The position numbers and the translations under genes were made by a program. From Caballeronia sp. NK8 (GTDB lineage Bacteria; Pseudomonadota; Gammaproteobacteria; Burkholderiales; Burkholderiaceae), in the NCBI RefSeq assembly GCF_018408855.1, contig NZ_AP024322.1, positions 1,116,001 to 1,180,000 on the forward strand: a DNA stretch of 64,000 bases. The letters run 5' to 3'. Positions 31,183 through 40,680 of this stretch are shown here, piece by piece (position 1 is the first letter of the stretch; each line of letters starts with the position of its first letter). Under the pieces are notes generated by a model that was not told where the DNA came from, did no database searches, and saw only the letters and a program-made list of their open reading frames with translations.

Positions 31183-32859
31183 TCACATGTTTGGATAGTT
31201 CGGCCCGCCGCCGCCCTCCGGCGTGACCCACACGATGTTCTGCGTCGGGTCCTTGATGTCGCAGGTCTTGCAGTGCACGCAGTTCTGCGCGTTGATCTGC
31301 AGGCGTTCGTTGCCGTCGTCGGACTTCACGAACTCGTACACCGCAGCCGGGCAGTAGCGGCTTTCCGGACCGGCATAGGTGCGCAGATTCACGTTGACCG
31401 GCACGCTCGGGTCTTTCAGCGTCAGATGCGCCGGCTGATTCTCTTCGTGGTTCGTGTTCGAGATGAACACCGACGAGAGACGATCGAACGTGAGCTTGCC
31501 ATCGGGCTTCGGATAGACGATCGGCTTGCACTGCGACGCCGGCCTCAGCATCTCGTGATCCCAATGCTGATGATGCAGCGTCCACGGCACGTTGCCGCCC
31601 ATCACCTTCTGCTCCAGACCGACCATGAAGGTGCCGAGGTACAGGCCCTTGCTCATCCACTGCTTGAAGTTGCGCGCGCGATGCAGTTCGGTCTTGAGCC
31701 ACGACGTGTCGAACGCTTCGGGGTATGCCGTGAGTTCGTCGTTCTGACGGCCCGCCTGCACGGCTTCGAACGCGGCTTCGGCGGCCATCTTGCCGGACTT
31801 GATCGCCGCGTGGCTGCCCTTGATGCGCGATGCGTTGAGGAAACCCGCGTCGTCGCCGGCTAGCGCGCCGCCCGGGAATGCGAGCTTCGGCAGCGACATC
31901 AGCCCGCCCGCGGTGATCGCGCGCGCGCCGTAGGAAATGCGCTTGCCGCCTTCGAGGAATGGCCGGATCGACGGATGCGTCTTGTAACGCTGGAATTCCT
32001 CGAACGGCGACAGATACGGATTCGAATACCCCAGCCCGACGACGAAGCCCACCACCACCTGATTGTTGTCCATGTGGTAGAGGAACGAGCCGCCGTAGGT
32101 ATCGGGTTCGAGCGGCCAGCCGGCGGTGTGGATCACGAGGCCGGGCTTGTGCTTGACCGGATCGATTTCCCACAGCTCCTTGATGCCGATGCCGTACACC
32201 TGAGGGTCGGAATTCTGGTTGAGCTTGAATTTATCGATGAGCTGACGGCCCAGATGCCCGCGCGCGCCTTCGCAGAAAAGCGTGTACTTCGCGTGCAGTT
32301 CCATGCCGAGCTGGAAATTCTCGGTCGGCTCGCCGTCCTTGCCGACGCCCATATTGCCTGTGACGACGCCGCGCACGGAACCGTCCTCGGCGTAGAGCAC
32401 TTCGGCGGCCGGAAAGCCCGGGAAGATTTCGACGCCCGCCGCCTCCGCCTGCTGGCCGAGCCAGCGCGTGACATTCGCCAGCGAAATGACGTAATTGCCG
32501 TGATTCTTGAAATTGTCGGGAAGCAGCCAGTTCGGCACTTGCTTCGCGTCGTTCTGCGACAGGAACAGGAACCGGTCCTCGGTCACTTCGACGTCGAGCG
32601 GCGCACCTTTTTCCTTCCAGTCGGGGATGAGCTCGGACAGCCCGCGCGGGTCCATCACCGCGCCGGAGAGGATATGCGCGCCGATCTCGGAGCCTTTCTC
32701 CAGCACGCACACGCCGATCTCGACGCCTTTTTCCTCCGCCAGTTGCTTCAACCGGATGGCCGCCGACAAACCGGCTGGTCCGCCGCCGACGATGACGACG
32801 TCGTATTCCATCGATTCGCGGGGACCGTATTGCTCGATGAGGCTCGCCGGGGTCATCAA
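31183..32859 (-). CDS. Electron transfer flavoprotein-ubiquinone oxidoreductase
   Basis: ETF-QO passes electrons from acyl-CoA dehydrogenases, via ETF, to ubiquinone in the inner membrane. The 558-residue protein has an N-terminal FAD site (VVIVGGGPAGLSAAIRLKQL), a GSHAAIKSGKMAAEAAFEAV region near residue 355, and a C-terminal 4Fe-4S domain with Cys residues in SRYCPAAVYEF and NCVHCKTCDIKDP. Length and layout match full-size bacterial ETF-QO. An 18-bp palindrome lies 85-102 bases upstream of the ATG. The next genes (SDR, thioesterase) diverge from it. Confidence 0.96.
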   Translation of the reverse strand: MMTPASLIEQYGPRESMEYDVVIVGGGPAGLSAAIRLKQLAEEKGVEIGVCVLEKGSEIGAHILSGAVMDPRGLSELIPDWKEKGAPLDVEVTEDRFLFLSQNDAKQVPNWLLPDNFKNHGNYVISLANVTRWLGQQAEAAGVEIFPGFPAAEVLYAEDGSVRGVVTGNMGVGKDGEPTENFQLGMELHAKYTLFCEGARGHLGRQLIDKFKLNQNSDPQVYGIGIKELWEIDPVKHKPGLVIHTAGWPLEPDTYGGSFLYHMDNNQVVVGFVVGLGYSNPYLSPFEEFQRYKTHPSIRPFLEGGKRISYGARAITAGGLMSLPKLAFPGGALAGDDAGFLNASRIKGSHAAIKSGKMAAEAAFEAVQAGRQNDELTAYPEAFDTSWLKTELHRARNFKQWMSKGLYLGTFMVGLEQKVMGGNVPWTLHHQHWDHEMLRPASQCKPIVYPKPDGKLTFDRLSSVFISNTNHEENQPAHLTLKDPSVPVNVNLRTYAGPESRYCPAAVYEFVKSDDGNERLQINAQNCVHCKTCDIKDPTQNIVWVTPEGGGGPNYPNM

Positions 32860-32943
32860 TGCTCCTATGTACCGTTAGAATGCCCTTTCGGGATCGCGTA
32901 TTTTCAGCGAAGGTTAAGCGGGCTGCAACCGAGGCTCGCCAAT

Positions 32944-32961
32944 TTAGCACGATCGTACTAA
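32944..32961. promoter_or_regulatory. 18-bp palindrome, candidate TetR-family (FadP-like) operator
   Basis: TTAGCACGATCGTACTAA is symmetric at 16 of 18 positions around ACGATCGT. It lies between the ETF-QO gene and the divergent SDR gene, 98 bases from the SDR start. TetR-family regulators of fatty-acid degradation in beta-proteobacteria bind palindromes of this size and look; I recall a similar FadP motif but could not check it. Confidence 0.5.
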
Positions 32962-33058
32962 TATTCACGGCACCCGCGCCATCGGTGTCGACGCTGACAG
33001 CCCCGCATCGCGCCCCGCGCCAGCCAGGGCTGAGTTAACCACAGAACAAGGAAGCACA

Positions 33059-33832
33059 ATGGGCCGTTCGATCAACCTGGAAGGCAAGGTCGCGCTGATC
33101 ACCGGCGCGTCCAGCGGTTTGGGCAAGCGTTTCGCGCAGGTGCTGTCGCAGGCGGGCGCCAAGGTAGTGCTCGCGAGCCGCCGCACGGAGCGGCTCAAGG
33201 AGTTGCGCGCCGAAATCGAGTCGTCGGGCGGCGCCGCGCACGTCGTGTCGCTCGACGTGACCGACTACCAGAGCATCAAGGCGGCGGTCGCGCACGCGGA
33301 AACGGAAGCGGGTACCATCGACATCCTCGTCAATAACTCGGGCGTGTCGACCACACAGAAGCTGACGGACGTCACCCCCGCGGACTTCGAGTTCGTGTTC
33401 GGCACGAACGTGCGCGGCGCGTTTTTCGTCGCGCAGGAGGTCGCCAAGCGCATGATCATGCGCGGCAACGGCGCGCCCAAGCCCGCTTACCGCATCATCA
33501 ACGTGGCGTCCGTGGCCGGCTTGCGCGTGTTTCCGCAGATCGGCCTCTATGCGATGAGCAAGGCCGCCGTTGTGCAGATGACCAAGGCGATGGCGCTGGA
33601 GTGGGGCCGCCACGGCATCAACGTCAACGCGATCTGCCCGGGTTACATCGATACCGAAATCAATCACCATCACTGGAAAACCGAGCAGGGGCAAAAGCTC
33701 GTTTCGATGCTGCCGCGCCGCCGGGTGGGCTCGCCGAACGATCTCGACGGCCTGCTTCTGCTGCTCGCCGCCGACGAATCGCAGTTCATGAACGGCTCGG
33801 TGATCTCGGCGGACGATGGTTTTTCGCTTTGA
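33059..33832 (+). CDS. SDR-family oxidoreductase
   Basis: The 257-residue short-chain dehydrogenase has the NAD(P)-binding TGASSGLG (residues 15-22), NNSG near 92-95 and the catalytic set Ser151, Tyr164 and Lys168 (YAMSK). The likely substrate is a hydroxyacyl or keto compound. The following thioesterase gene (25 bases away) and the divergent ETF-QO suggest fatty-acid or acyl-CoA metabolism. ATG at 33059 follows AAGGAAG. A candidate TetR operator lies upstream. Confidence 0.9.
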   Translation: MGRSINLEGKVALITGASSGLGKRFAQVLSQAGAKVVLASRRTERLKELRAEIESSGGAAHVVSLDVTDYQSIKAAVAHAETEAGTIDILVNNSGVSTTQKLTDVTPADFEFVFGTNVRGAFFVAQEVAKRMIMRGNGAPKPAYRIINVASVAGLRVFPQIGLYAMSKAAVVQMTKAMALEWGRHGINVNAICPGYIDTEINHHHWKTEQGQKLVSMLPRRRVGSPNDLDGLLLLLAADESQFMNGSVISADDGFSL

Positions 33833-33856
33833 ACATCGCCTTTCTTCCGATAGCAA

Positions 33857-34294
<438 letters not shown>

Positions 34295-34303
34295 GCGCGC
34301 ATG

Positions 34304-34849
34304 TCAGGTGCCGAGCAGCCGCTGCAGCAGTTCGGTGGCGTTGCCGGTGTCGTACTTCCTCATGAGCCGCGCGCGGTAGATATCCACCGTGCGCGGGCTG
34401 ATTTCGAGCACGCGGCCGATCTGCTTGCTCGTCTTGCCCATCACGAGTTGCGCGGCGATTTCCCGCTCGCGTGGAGTCAGTTCGATCGCGACCCGCCGCG
34501 TCGCGCTCAGGTCCTCGAACGTCCACACGCCCGCCGCATGCGGCGCGCCCTGATCGAGCGCGCGCCCGGTCACGTGACACCAGAACAGTTCACCGTTGCG
34601 GCGCTTCATGATGCGGTCGTCGCTGTACGTGCCTTCCTTGCTGATGTGCGCGGCGATGCGCTCGCCGATGCGCGCGAACTCGTCCGGAGACGGATACAGC
34701 ACCTCGAACGACTTGCCGATGAGCGCCTCGCGCACATACCCGAAGATCGCGCAAAGCTGCTCGTTGCAGTCCTCGATGGTGCGCTCGCGCGAGAGCACGA
34801 GCCCGACGGGCGCGAGATGGAACGCGGTTTGATAATCCAGTGCTTGCAT
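34304..34849 (-). CDS. PAS domain LuxR-type transcriptional regulator
   Basis: The 181-residue protein has an N-terminal PAS sensor domain (about residues 5-110, with TIEDCNEQLCAIFGYVREALIG) and a C-terminal LuxR/GerE HTH (about 118-175: LTPREREIAAQLVMGKTSKQ and SPRTVDIYRARLMRKY). There is no phosphoacceptor domain, so it senses a ligand or redox state directly. ATG at 34849 has no strong ribosome site; the frame extends upstream but only MQALDYQTAFHLAP onward looks conserved. It diverges from the CoA-transferase genes and could control them; that is position only. Confidence 0.85.
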   Translation of the reverse strand: MQALDYQTAFHLAPVGLVLSRERTIEDCNEQLCAIFGYVREALIGKSFEVLYPSPDEFARIGERIAAHISKEGTYSDDRIMKRRNGELFWCHVTGRALDQGAPHAAGVWTFEDLSATRRVAIELTPREREIAAQLVMGKTSKQIGRVLEISPRTVDIYRARLMRKYDTGNATELLQRLLGT

Positions 34850-35070
34850 GAGAGATCGGGCGCGCGCTCGCCTGGCGTTTCGCGGCCAAAAGACGCCGGG
34901 AACCAAACATGCGCGGGCAATGACTTATGTATTTTTGCGTATTGTGCCGGATCGAGTGGGCAAAGTACTCTCTTGTCACGCCAAAAGGCCGCGTGAAGCG
35001 CGTATAACAGCGCATCGGCGGCATCAAAAAGCCGATTTTCAGTTGGTTTCAACATGGAAGGGACACTCAG

Positions 35071-35775
35071 ATGAACAAGGTCTATCCCAGCGCGAAAGCC
35101 GCGCTCGAGGACATCGTCAAGGACGGGCAGACGTTCGCCGTCGGCGGTTTCGGACTGTGCGGCATTCCCGAAGCGCTCATCGCCGCGCTGCGCGACACCG
35201 GCGTGAAGGACATCACCTGCATCAGCAATAACGCGGGCGTCGATGGCTTCGGCCTCGGTCTGCTGCTCGAGACGCGCCAGATCAAGAAGATGATTTCGTC
35301 GTACGTCGGCGAAAACAAGGAGTTCGAGCGGCAATATCTCGCCGGCGAACTCGAACTCGAATTCACGCCGCAAGGCACGCTCGCCGAAAAACTGCGCGCG
35401 GGCGGCTCGGGCATTCCGGCGTTCTTCACGAACACCGGCTTCGGCACCGTGATTGCCGAAGGCAAGGAAACGCGCCAGTTCGGCGAGAACCACTACGTGC
35501 TCGAACATTCGCTGACGGCGGACGTGGGTATCGTGAAGGCATGGAAAGCCGATAAATCCGGCAATCTGATCTACCGCCGCACGGCGCGCAACTTCAACCC
35601 GATGTGCGCGATGGCCGGCAAGATCACCGTCGCCGAAGTGGAAGAGATCGTCGAGACGGGCGAACTCGATCCGGACATGATCCATACGCCCGGCATCTTC
35701 GTGCAGCGCCTCGTCCTGAATGCGCATCCGGAAAAGCGCATCGAACAACGTATCGTCCGCGCGAAAGGAGCGTAA
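35071..35775 (+). CDS. scoA: 3-oxoacid CoA-transferase subunit A
   Basis: The 234-residue subunit is class I CoA-transferase family, with the glycine-rich [11 protein letters not shown] near residue 24 and [14 protein letters not shown] near 53. With subunit B it transfers CoA from succinyl-CoA to acetoacetate or a similar 3-oxoacid. A homologous pair (pcaIJ) lies at 54046-55412 in this window, so specificity matters: this pair is not in a pca operon and closely resembles succinyl-CoA:acetoacetate transferase. Subunit B starts two bases after its stop. Confidence 0.9.
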   Translation: MNKVYPSAKAALEDIVKDGQTFAVGGFGLCGIPEALIAALRDTGVKDITCISNNAGVDGFGLGLLLETRQIKKMISSYVGENKEFERQYLAGELELEFTPQGTLAEKLRAGGSGIPAFFTNTGFGTVIAEGKETRQFGENHYVLEHSLTADVGIVKAWKADKSGNLIYRRTARNFNPMCAMAGKITVAEVEEIVETGELDPDMIHTPGIFVQRLVLNAHPEKRIEQRIVRAKGA

Positions 35776-35777
35776 TC

Positions 35778-36419
35778 ATGGCTTGGACTCGTGACCAGAT
35801 GGCCGCGCGCGCGGCGAAGGAACTGCAGGACGGCTTCTACGTGAACCTCGGCATCGGCTTGCCGACGCTCGTCGCCAATCACGTGCCGGACGGCATGGAA
35901 GTGTGGCTGCAATCGGAAAACGGCCTGCTCGGCATCGGCCCGTCGCCGTATGAAGATGAAGTCGACGCCGACCTCATCAACGCCGGCAAGCAGACCGTGA
36001 CCACGTTGCCGGGCTCGTCGATCTTTTCGTCGGCGGATTCGTTCGCGATGATCCGCGGCGGCCACATCAACCTGGCGATCCTCGGCGCGATGCAGATCAG
36101 CAAGAAAGGCGATCTCGCGAACTGGATGATTCCCGGCAAGATGATCAAGGGCATGGGCGGCGCGATGGACCTCGTCGCGGGCGTCAAGAAGGTCGTCGTG
36201 CTGATGGAACACGTCGCGAAGGGCGACCAGCACAAGATTCTCGACGAATGCACGCTGCCGCTGACGGGCGTGGGCGTCGTGGATCGCATCATCACGGATC
36301 TCGGCGTGATCGACGTCACCGACAACGGCCTGAAGCTGGTCGAGCTGGCCGACGGCGTGAGCGTCGAGGAAATTCAGAAGAAGACGGGCGCGCCGCTCGA
36401 TGTTACGAGCGTGAAGTAA
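35778..36419 (+). CDS. scoB: 3-oxoacid CoA-transferase subunit B
   Basis: The 213-residue subunit carries the active site of the CoA-transferase. Glu47 in [10 protein letters not shown] is the residue that forms the glutamyl-CoA thioester. Other family segments are [18 protein letters not shown] and [23 protein letters not shown] at 35778 follows AAGGAG and lies two bases after the subunit A stop, giving co-translation. A strong terminator ends the operon about 50 bases downstream. Acetoacetate use is the probable role. Confidence 0.92.
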   Translation: MAWTRDQMAARAAKELQDGFYVNLGIGLPTLVANHVPDGMEVWLQSENGLLGIGPSPYEDEVDADLINAGKQTVTTLPGSSIFSSADSFAMIRGGHINLAILGAMQISKKGDLANWMIPGKMIKGMGGAMDLVAGVKKVVVLMEHVAKGDQHKILDECTLPLTGVGVVDRIITDLGVIDVTDNGLKLVELADGVSVEEIQKKTGAPLDVTSVK

Positions 36420-36467
36420 GCGCGATGTGACATGAACGCCGCGCGTGCGGCGTGAGCGCGAACCGGG

Positions 36468-36505
36468 GCGGGCGAAGCTGTTGAAGCTTCGCCCGCTTTG
36501 TTTTT
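36468..36505 (+). terminator. Rho-independent terminator of the scoAB operon
   Basis: GCGGGCGAAGC (36468-36478) pairs with GCTTCGCCCGC (36486-36496) around a seven-base loop, followed by TTTGTTTTT. It lies about 50 bases after the subunit B stop. Confidence 0.9.
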
Positions 36506-36622
36506 GCGCGCGTGGCCGCATCTGCGTTGCGCGCGAGTGGGGTCGTCCATTCGGCCAGGCTCCGCTCGATCAGGGCTGATGGGCTTTACAATCGTTTGGA
36601 CACTTCCCATGAGGATCTCTCC

Positions 36623-37543
36623 ATGACCGCATCCATCGTCGTCGAAGCAGTGCATTCCGATCTGAGCGAGCCGCGCCAGCGCTTCGTGCAATGTGCGAGC
36701 CCGGCGGGTCTGCATCGCATGGCCTATACGGAATGGGGCGATCCGGCGAATCCGCGCGTGCTGCTCTGCGTGCATGGTCTGACGCGCTCGGGCCGCGACT
36801 TCGACAAGCTCGCGCAGGCCTTCGCCCACGACTATCGCGTGGTGTGTCCGGATGTGGTCGGACGCGGCCTGTCCGACTGGCTGGCCGATCCGCGCTACTA
36901 CGGCGTGGCGCAGTATGTCGCCGACATGGTCACGCTGGTCGCGCGCCTGAACGTGGAGACGGTGGACTGGTTCGGCACGTCGATGGGCGGGCTCATCGGC
37001 ATGGCCCTCGGCGGGCTGCCGAACACGCCGATCAGGAAGATGCTGCTCAATGACGTCGGGCCGCATATCGAGCCCATCGCGCTACAGCGCATCGGCGATT
37101 ATCTCGGCAAGCCGGCGCGCTTCGCTTCGCTCGATGAAGGCGTGCGCCACGCGGCGGCGCTCGCGTCGTCGTTCGGGCCACTGACCGACGAGGAGTGGGC
37201 CAGCATCAACACGCCGCTTTTGCACGAGCGCGATGGCGCGTGGGGCTTTCGCTACGACCCGGGCATCGCGACGCCTTTCACGGCGGCGACCGACGAGCAG
37301 AATGCCGCCGGCGAAGCGTTCCTGTGGCACTCGCTCGCGTCGATCAGGACGCCGGTGCTCGTCGTGCGCGGCGAGACGTCGGATTTGCTGTCGCGCGAGA
37401 CGGTCGCGCAGATGGTCGAAAAAGGCCAGGCCGTGACGAGCGCGGAGATTCCCGGCGCGGGGCATGCGCCGGCCTTTCTTGTCGAAGATCAAATCGCCGT
37501 CGCCAGGGGGTTCTTTCTCGAACATGGCGGCAGCGGGGCATAA
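36623..37543 (+). CDS. Alpha/beta hydrolase
   Basis: The 306-residue hydrolase has LLCVHGLTRSGRDFDKL near residue 52, nucleophile Ser120 in GTSMGG, a likely acid Asp in RGETSDLL and catalytic His in GAGHAPAF. Conserved LNDVGPHI near 145 is typical of a family of uncharacterised esterases. The substrate is unknown. ATG at 36623 starts a conserved protein; a TACAAT at 36587-36592 could be its -10 box, without a good -35. The RidA gene follows after 63 bases. Confidence 0.88.
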   Translation: MTASIVVEAVHSDLSEPRQRFVQCASPAGLHRMAYTEWGDPANPRVLLCVHGLTRSGRDFDKLAQAFAHDYRVVCPDVVGRGLSDWLADPRYYGVAQYVADMVTLVARLNVETVDWFGTSMGGLIGMALGGLPNTPIRKMLLNDVGPHIEPIALQRIGDYLGKPARFASLDEGVRHAAALASSFGPLTDEEWASINTPLLHERDGAWGFRYDPGIATPFTAATDEQNAAGEAFLWHSLASIRTPVLVVRGETSDLLSRETVAQMVEKGQAVTSAEIPGAGHAPAFLVEDQIAVARGFFLEHGGSGA

Positions 37544-37606
37544 TATCGGGCTGGGCCTGCGTCGCTAGTGCCCGTTTTTCCATCATTCATCGATCAGGAA
37601 CACACA

Positions 37607-37960
37607 ATGGCAGTCATTCGTCATCACGTCGGCCCGCGCCTTTCCGAGATCGCGATCCACAACGGCACGGTGTATCTCGCTGGCCAGATCGCGGAAGACA
37701 CGGAGCAGGACATCACCGGTCAGACGCGTGAAGTGCTCGGCCACATCGATCGTTTGCTCGAAGAGGCGAACAGCGACAAGTCGCATTTGCTGTCGGTGCA
37801 GATCTACATCTCGGACATGATTCATTTCCCCGGCATGAACGCGGTGTGGGATTCGTGGGTCGCGGAAGGCAACACGCCGCCGCGCGCCACGGTCGAATCG
37901 AAACTGGCCAATCCCGCGTGCCTCGTCGAAATCGTCGTGATCGCGGCTCAACGCAGCTGA
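37607..37960 (+). CDS. RidA family (YjgF/YER057c/UK114) protein
   Basis: The 117-residue protein matches the RidA fold: IRHHVGPRLSEIAIHNGTVYLAGQI, GQTREVLGHIDRLLEEAN and FPGMNAVWDSWVAEGNTPPRATVES. RidA proteins hydrolyse reactive enamines and imines from PLP enzymes; the usual catalytic Arg is present in PPRATVE. Members of this subgroup can be degradation-pathway deaminases instead. It sits just before relA, 35 bases away, on the same strand. I give no symbol because several RidA-like paralogues usually exist. Confidence 0.87.
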   Translation: MAVIRHHVGPRLSEIAIHNGTVYLAGQIAEDTEQDITGQTREVLGHIDRLLEEANSDKSHLLSVQIYISDMIHFPGMNAVWDSWVAEGNTPPRATVESKLANPACLVEIVVIAAQRS

Positions 37961-37995
37961 TCGACCGCCTCGCCTGAAGTAGTCGCATTGCCCGC

Positions 37996-40218
37996 ATGAC
38001 CGAGACCGCCGTCCGCGCCGAAATGCTGCCCGAGCCGTCCATCGACGACGCGCTCGCGTTCGTGCGCGAGCGCGCCGGAGACGCGCGCGTCTCGACGGGC
38101 GAGTCGCTCGCCGATCACGCGGTCGGCACCGCGCGCATCATGCAGACGCTCAACGTCGATTCGCATGCCGTCGCCGCTGCGGCGCTGTTCGTGCTCGCGC
38201 CGCATCTCGACGATCCGGAAAAAGTCATCGCCGAGCGTTTCGGTCCGGAAGTTCAGCGGCTCGTCGGCGATGTGCGCAAGCTCTTGCGGCTGGGCTCCGT
38301 GAGTTCGCGCGCGACGCTCGCCGAACTGCCCGAGAACACGCGCGATGCGCAGGCCGCGCGCCGCGCGCAAGTCGAGGCGCTGCGCAAGATGTTGCTGGCG
38401 TTCGCGCAGGACATCCGCGTCGTGCTCATCAGGCTTGCATCGCGCGTGCAGACGCTGCGTTATCACGCCGCGCACAAGACCGAACCGTCGCCGGACGTGC
38501 CGCGCGAGACGCTCGAAATCTACGCGCCGCTCGCCAACCGGCTCGGCATCTGGCAACTGAAGTGGGAACTCGAGGATCTCTCGTTCCGCTTCCAGGACCC
38601 GGTCACCTACAAGCGTATCGCCAAGCTGCTCGATGAAAAGCGCGTCGAGCGCGAGACCTATGTCACCGAGGCGATCGCGCGTCTGCAGAAGGAACTCGAC
38701 ACAGCGCACATCAAGGCCGACGTGAGCGGGCGGCCGAAGCACATCTACAGCATCTGGAAGAAGATGCGCGGCAAGCATCTCGACTTCTCCGAGCTGAACG
38801 ACGTGCGTGCATTTCGCGTCATCGTCGGCGACATCAAGGACTGCTATACCGTGCTCGGCATCGTGCACAACCTGTGGCAGCCGGTCCCGCGCGAGTTCGA
38901 CGACTACATCTCGCGACCCAAGCCGAACGGCTACATGTCGTTGCACACGGTCGTGATCGGCGACGACGGGCGCGCGTTCGAAGTGCAGATCCGCACGCAG
39001 GAAATGCATCAGTTCGCGGAATACGGCGTGGCGGCGCACTGGCGCTACAAGGAAGCGGGCACGCGCGGCTATGCGGGCCAGGTGACGGCGAACGAGAAAT
39101 ACGACGAGAAGATCGCGTGGCTGCGGCAGTTGCTCGCGTGGAAGGACGATGTCGAAGGCGAGCCGCCGGGCTGGCAGCATCTGCGCGACGCCACGCTCGA
39201 CGACGACCATATCTACGTGCTGACGCCGCAAGCGCGCGTGATCGCGTTGCCGCAGGGCGCGACCGCCGTCGATTTTGCGTATCACCTGCACAGCGAGCTG
39301 GGACATCGCTGCCGCGGCGCGCGCGTCGACGGCGCGATGGTGCCGCTCAATACACCGCTGCAGAACGGCCAGACGGTCGAGATCGTCGCGGTGAAGGAGG
39401 GCGGCCCGTCGCGCGACTGGCTCAATCCGCAACTCGGCTATCTGCACAGCGCGCGTGCGCGCCAGAAGGTGCGTTCGTGGTTCCTCGCGGCGGACGCGGC
39501 GGAGAACATCGCGGCGGGCCGGACGATCGTCGAAAAGACCTTGCAGCGCGAAGGGAAGACCTCGGTCAGCCTCGACCAACTGGCGGCGAAGCTCGGCTTC
39601 AAGACGCCCGAGGATCTCTACGCGGTCGTCGCGAAGGAAGAGTTCAGTCTGCGCCACATCGAACAGGCGCTCTCTGATGCACCGCCGCCCGAGCCCGAAC
39701 CCGAAGCGCCCGAGCAGTTCGAAAAGCGCAGCAGCGGGCAGAGCGTCGCGCATGGCGCATCGACGGGCGTGCTGGTCGTCGGCGTGGACGCGCTGCTCAC
39801 GCAACTCGCGCGCTGTTGCCGTCCGGCGCCGCCCGATCCGATCGCGGGCTTCGTCACGCGCGGCAAGGGCATGTCGATTCACCGCACCGATTGCGCGACG
39901 TTCGAGCGCATGGCCCAGCGCTCGCCCGAGCGCGTGCTGCACACTACATGGTCCGCCGAAGTGATGAACGGGCGAGGATCGTCGGTGTATCCGGTGGATC
40001 TCGCGGTCGAGTCAGCGGACCGGCAGGGCTTGCTGCGCGATATCTCCGAAGTGTTCGCGCGCGAGAAGATCAACGTGATCGGCGTGAAAAGCCAGAGCCG
40101 CAGGAACATCGCATATATGCAGTTCACCGTGGAAGTGTCGAACGCAGCGCAGATTCAGCGTGCGTGCACGTTGCTCGGCGAGATACAAGGTGTGATTCGC
40201 GCGTCGCGGCGTGCGTGA
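37996..40218 (+). CDS. relA: GTP pyrophosphokinase RelA
   Basis: The 740-residue protein makes (p)ppGpp on starved ribosomes. Order: degenerate HD region (about 30-190), synthetase domain (about 235-365), TGS (about 400-465), zinc-finger-like region with LARCCRPAPPD near 600, and ACT (about 660-738). The HD motif of hydrolase-active SpoT is replaced by LFVLAPHLDD, and the synthetase has the EXDD motif as Glu300-Phe-Asp302-Asp303, both marks of monofunctional RelA. It is followed by a tRNA-Val gene. Its start follows RidA closely, ATG at 37996. Confidence 0.94.
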   Translation: MTETAVRAEMLPEPSIDDALAFVRERAGDARVSTGESLADHAVGTARIMQTLNVDSHAVAAAALFVLAPHLDDPEKVIAERFGPEVQRLVGDVRKLLRLGSVSSRATLAELPENTRDAQAARRAQVEALRKMLLAFAQDIRVVLIRLASRVQTLRYHAAHKTEPSPDVPRETLEIYAPLANRLGIWQLKWELEDLSFRFQDPVTYKRIAKLLDEKRVERETYVTEAIARLQKELDTAHIKADVSGRPKHIYSIWKKMRGKHLDFSELNDVRAFRVIVGDIKDCYTVLGIVHNLWQPVPREFDDYISRPKPNGYMSLHTVVIGDDGRAFEVQIRTQEMHQFAEYGVAAHWRYKEAGTRGYAGQVTANEKYDEKIAWLRQLLAWKDDVEGEPPGWQHLRDATLDDDHIYVLTPQARVIALPQGATAVDFAYHLHSELGHRCRGARVDGAMVPLNTPLQNGQTVEIVAVKEGGPSRDWLNPQLGYLHSARARQKVRSWFLAADAAENIAAGRTIVEKTLQREGKTSVSLDQLAAKLGFKTPEDLYAVVAKEEFSLRHIEQALSDAPPPEPEPEAPEQFEKRSSGQSVAHGASTGVLVVGVDALLTQLARCCRPAPPDPIAGFVTRGKGMSIHRTDCATFERMAQRSPERVLHTTWSAEVMNGRGSSVYPVDLAVESADRQGLLRDISEVFAREKINVIGVKSQSRRNIAYMQFTVEVSNAAQIQRACTLLGEIQGVIRASRRA

Positions 40219-40274
40219 TCGGCGGGATGTTGAACGGATCGGCGAATATTTTCCATTTTTCTGAAGATAAGCAC

Positions 40275-40303
40275 TTGCCAAGATCCGAAACGCTCCATAT
40301 AAT
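40275..40303 (+). promoter_or_regulatory. Promoter of the tRNA-Val gene
   Basis: TTGCCA (40275-40280) and a perfect TATAAT (40298-40303) are separated by 17 bases, an almost ideal sigma-70 promoter. The tRNA begins 12 bases after the -10 box. Confidence 0.9.
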
Positions 40304-40315
40304 CTCACTTCTTTC

Positions 40316-40392
40316 AGGCTCGTAGCTCAGCTGGTTAGAGCACCACCTTGACATGGTGGGGGTCGTTGGTTCGAGTCCAATCGAGCCTACCA
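40316..40392 (+). tRNA. tRNA-Val (anticodon GAC)
   Basis: The sequence folds as a cloverleaf: acceptor AGGCTCG with CGAGCCT, D arm GCTC/GAGC, anticodon stem CCACC/GGTGG with loop TTGACAT, and T arm with TTCGAGT. The anticodon is GAC, reading valine GUC and GUU codons. CCA is encoded (40390-40392). A strong promoter precedes it and a terminator follows about 170 bases later. Confidence 0.96.
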
Positions 40393-40562
40393 ACGAAACA
40401 GAAACTGCGGTTCACCGGAGTTTCGAACCGCAAGAAGCGCTCAGCGCAAAAGGCGAAAAGAAATGGCACTTCGAACGTTGACCGAAACACATTCGGAGCG
40501 ACGCTAGTCGAGGACCTATTTCGCCTTCTGCCAAATTGTTTCGCGGTATGTGTGAAAAGTGA

Positions 40563-40597
40563 ATGCGGCCCCTCGATAGCGGGGCCGCATTTTTTTT
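40563..40597 (+). terminator. Rho-independent terminator after tRNA-Val
   Basis: ATGCGGCCCC (40563-40572) pairs with GGGGCCGCAT (40581-40590) around an eight-base loop and is followed by eight T residues (40591-40598). It ends the tRNA transcript before thrS. The 170 bases between tRNA and terminator contain one short hairpin (TGCGGTTC/GAACCGCA, 40406-40432) and no evident gene. Confidence 0.92.
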
Positions 40598-40680
40598 GCC
40601 TTGCGTTTTTTCAAATGAAATCGCGCGGCAATGCTTAAATCGAAATCGCTCGGCATGCGCGGGGCGTCTTGGAGAACGAT

